Source of the DNA: Phytophthora colocasiae | Taxonomy: Eukaryota; Oomycota; Peronosporomycetes; Peronosporales; Peronosporaceae | NCBI GenBank assembly: GCA_018806915.1 | Contig: JAGKQI010000009.1 | Span: forward strand, 62,001 to 126,000 | Length of the DNA stretch: 64,000 nucleotides | Direction of reading: 5' to 3' | In this document: positions 61,918 through 64,000 of the stretch, in pieces | Numbering within the stretch: the stretch's first letter is position 1 | How the letters are laid out: each line of letters starts with the position of its first letter | Program-made: the position numbers and the translations under genes | The notes under the pieces: generated by a model | What the model was told of the DNA's origin: nothing | Databases searched by the model: none | Seen by the model: the letters and a program-made list of their open reading frames with translations, nothing else

Positions 61918-64000
61918 ATGCAGCCCTCGTATTCGCCTACACGCGTGACGATCGACCCTAGCAGTGGCCGCCCACGCTTCGATGACGACGGAGACGTAGT
62001 GCTACGTGCACTGTCGTTCTCTCCTGGCGGTAACAGACGGTCGTTCAATGCTCCACCGAAGATTCAGCCATCTCCGTCCTGTTCGGGACTGCGTCTCTTG
62101 CTTCAAGGCGTCGTCCATGCTGTGTTAGCAGGGGTTGTTGTGGCAATTGTGCTGTGCCCCGTTATGATTGGCTTCGCGACTATGATCTTCAGCCACCCAG
62201 AGTTCTCGAGCTCCCTCCCCATGCTCACCAAACTCGTGTTTGCCTCCAGTATGGTGCATCAAGTTGTGATCACGAGCCTCTCTCCATTGCCCTTTGCAAT
62301 CGGACAGGTGCAGGATACCGGAATGATCTTTCTAGCCAGTATGGCCTCCTCCATAGTGACGGAGTTGGGGCCATCCGTACCGCTGGAGGAACGGATCGCG
62401 ACTGTTCTGGTGCATTTGAGTATCAGCACGATATTCGTGGGCGTGGGGCTCATCCTCACTGGGAAGGCAAGACTAGCCTCGCTCGTACAGTACCTACCAA
62501 CACCAGTGATAGGTGGGTACTTAGCCTATGTCGGCTTCTTCATGGTGAAGGGTGGTGTGTCACTTGCAACTGGAGTGAGTCTTGCCTCTGTGCAAGGCTG
62601 GGCTGAGCTCGTGAAGTCTTCTCATACGCTGATGCTGCTAGCCCCGGGCTTGATCGGAGGGATCTTGCTGGCAGTCCTGACCTCACGCTTCCGGCACTTT
62701 GCTGTCTTCCCCACGTGCATTCTGGTGCTACCTGCCAGTTTTTTCTTGGTGGTTTGGATATCTGGCTACTCTCTGGATGATGCACGGGCTGCAGGGTTTC
62801 TAGAAGACAATGGCGCTGGTGTTCTCGTGACGGATGTTTACGCGCTGTTTGAGTTTGGCCGCATTCACTGGAGTGTTATGCCTGCTCAAATCCCCACACT
62901 GCTGAGCATGTTTGTGATGATCGCCTTTGCCTCGTCGTTGGATATCGCTTCTATTTGTATGGGAACCACCAGTAACATGAACTACAACACGCAACTGAAG
63001 ACTGTTGGCGTCTCCAACCTTGTCAGTGGACTCCTGGGTGGCTACACAGGCTCGTATATCTTCAGCCAAACCTTGTTTACCTCGCGTTTTCGCCCTAGTG
63101 CAGCAGCTGAATCTCGGTTTCCAGGGATCACTAGATTAATTGGCGCCACTCTCGCTGTCTGTGAGCTCGCCATCGTTGTGACACCAATTTCTTTGATGGT
63201 TGTTGTACCTAAGTTCCTGTTTGGAGCAGTGATGATATTTATTGGCATTGACCTGCTCAAAACCTGGCTGGTGGGTGTCTTCCACAAGCTTCTCTTCGCT
63301 GAATATCTGACTGTAGTTGGCACATTTTGCTGTTTAAACGTCTTCGGGGTGCAATTGGGATTGGCTACAGGCGTTGCGTTGGCAGCAACGAGTTTCCTCG
63401 TGGAGTATGCCAAGACGCAAGATGTTCGAATTGTACACAAGACCAGCAACGTTATTCGCAATGCTGATCAGCATGCGTTGCTCTACGGAGCGAATTTGAT
63501 TTCGAGTGACGATGACTGTGGCACCGCGTCTCGACAGCAGGAGGCAATTGTTATCATCGAGCTCCAAGGCCATATCTTCTTTGGTTCAGCCACTCGCATT
63601 CAGAACTGCGTCAAAAGTGCAGTTTACGTTCGTTCGACGCTCAATGGAGATCACGACGAGGCTGCTCGAAGTGCTAGTATTCGACAGTTCCCAGAGATGA
63701 ACAGGCAAGCAGAAACGTTGCCACTCCTTGCTAGACACGAAGCTCGAATCCCATATACTACAGACGAAGACCGGATCGAAATGCCATTCCCCCTGGTGAA
63801 TCTCCACGGGCAACCAAGAACTGACTGCGATAGGAAGCCAACGCGATTCGTTGTGTTGGATTTTTCCCAAGTTACTGGGATGGACGCAACTGCAGCACGT
63901 TCGTGTTTCTTGGCGCTCAAACTGTCGTTCAGTCTCGGCAGAGTTTGTGCAGTCTATTGCGGCATGAGTCCCAGTGTCGAGTTTCTTCTACGAGCCAACG
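61918..64000 (+). CDS. SulP/SLC26 family anion transporter with STAS domain (partial)
   Basis: Open from the ATG at 61918 to the right edge; 694 complete residues, C terminus missing. The cytosolic N tail (about 55 residues, Ser/Pro-rich) is followed by some ten to twelve hydrophobic segments from LLLQGVVHAVLAGVVVAIVL to ATGVALAATSFLVEYA. LPTPVIGGYLAYVGFFMVKGG and the FPGITRLIGATLAV region resemble the core of SulP transporters, especially fungal vacuolar-type members. Beyond about residue 530, EAIVIIELQGHIFFGSATRI and FVVLDFSQVTGMDATAARSC form a STAS domain split by an insert, the regulatory domain of SulP proteins. Members carry sulfate or other anions; the substrate cannot be read here. 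Divergent from phosphomannomutase, 197 bp between ATGs. Confidence 0.85.
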   Translation, partial: MQPSYSPTRVTIDPSSGRPRFDDDGDVVLRALSFSPGGNRRSFNAPPKIQPSPSCSGLRLLLQGVVHAVLAGVVVAIVLCPVMIGFATMIFSHPEFSSSLPMLTKLVFASSMVHQVVITSLSPLPFAIGQVQDTGMIFLASMASSIVTELGPSVPLEERIATVLVHLSISTIFVGVGLILTGKARLASLVQYLPTPVIGGYLAYVGFFMVKGGVSLATGVSLASVQGWAELVKSSHTLMLLAPGLIGGILLAVLTSRFRHFAVFPTCILVLPASFFLVVWISGYSLDDARAAGFLEDNGAGVLVTDVYALFEFGRIHWSVMPAQIPTLLSMFVMIAFASSLDIASICMGTTSNMNYNTQLKTVGVSNLVSGLLGGYTGSYIFSQTLFTSRFRPSAAAESRFPGITRLIGATLAVCELAIVVTPISLMVVVPKFLFGAVMIFIGIDLLKTWLVGVFHKLLFAEYLTVVGTFCCLNVFGVQLGLATGVALAATSFLVEYAKTQDVRIVHKTSNVIRNADQHALLYGANLISSDDDCGTASRQQEAIVIIELQGHIFFGSATRIQNCVKSAVYVRSTLNGDHDEAARSASIRQFPEMNRQAETLPLLARHEARIPYTTDEDRIEMPFPLVNLHGQPRTDCDRKPTRFVVLDFSQVTGMDATAARSCFLALKLSFSLGRVCAVYCGMSPSVEFLLRAN

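Overview
The window looks like nuclear DNA of an oomycete, most likely Phytophthora or a close relative (inference). Genes are eukaryotic, closely packed, and intronless or carry a few 58-95 nt GT-AG introns. Products are core eukaryotic proteins: proteasome, peroxisome, spliceosome and cyclin. The repeats are Ty3/gypsy and MULE elements, and one secreted beta/gamma-crystallin-like protein is present. No tRNA, rRNA or CRISPR array was seen.

Left gene block (1-18.7 kb): a NicO/HX5DH-type metal transporter cut by the left edge; a nucleotide-sugar transporter; a Cys-rich BTB protein; the proteasome scaffold ECM29 (2 exons) divergent from an SR-type RRM splicing factor (2 exons); a coiled-coil protein divergent from mitochondrial ribosomal protein bS6m; the small proteasome subunit SEM1/DSS1 divergent from PEX6 (3 exons).

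Nested mobile block 1 (18.9-36.1 kb): a MULE transposon has 39-bp terminal inverted repeats and a 10-bp target duplication. It encodes a FAR1/MULE/SWIM transposase and a second small chromodomain ORF. The transposase carries a frameshift and is split by a Ty3/gypsy chromovirus (412-bp LTRs, 5-bp target duplication). That chromovirus is itself split exactly between its integrase and its chromodomain by an LTR-gag-pol-LTR unit, giving two gag-pol copies in tandem. Both copies carry a textbook -1 frameshift signal. A long antisense ORF lies over the chromodomain end.

Middle genes (36.2-39.1 kb): a secreted crystallin-like protein whose 5' flank now holds the MULE end, and an unusual mitochondrial-type protein joining an acetohydroxyacid-synthase regulatory (ACT) module to a zeta-toxin-like P-loop kinase domain.

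Mobile block 2 (39.2-51.3 kb): a decayed DDE transposon with recognisable inverted termini, an inverted duplicate of the cyclin gene's 3' end, and a second Ty3/gypsy element with 634-bp LTRs. That element has separate gag, protease and pol ORFs, and its integrase is split by a 1352-bp solo-LTR-like insertion.

Right gene block (52-64 kb): a cyclin, a 1500-residue protein with six bromodomains, the splicing factor SLU7, phosphomannomutase (6 exons including a 24-nt microexon) and a SulP/SLC26 transporter cut by the right edge.

All calls rest on reading the sequence. Splice sites were inferred from GT-AG ends, reading frame and family conservation, without transcript data.
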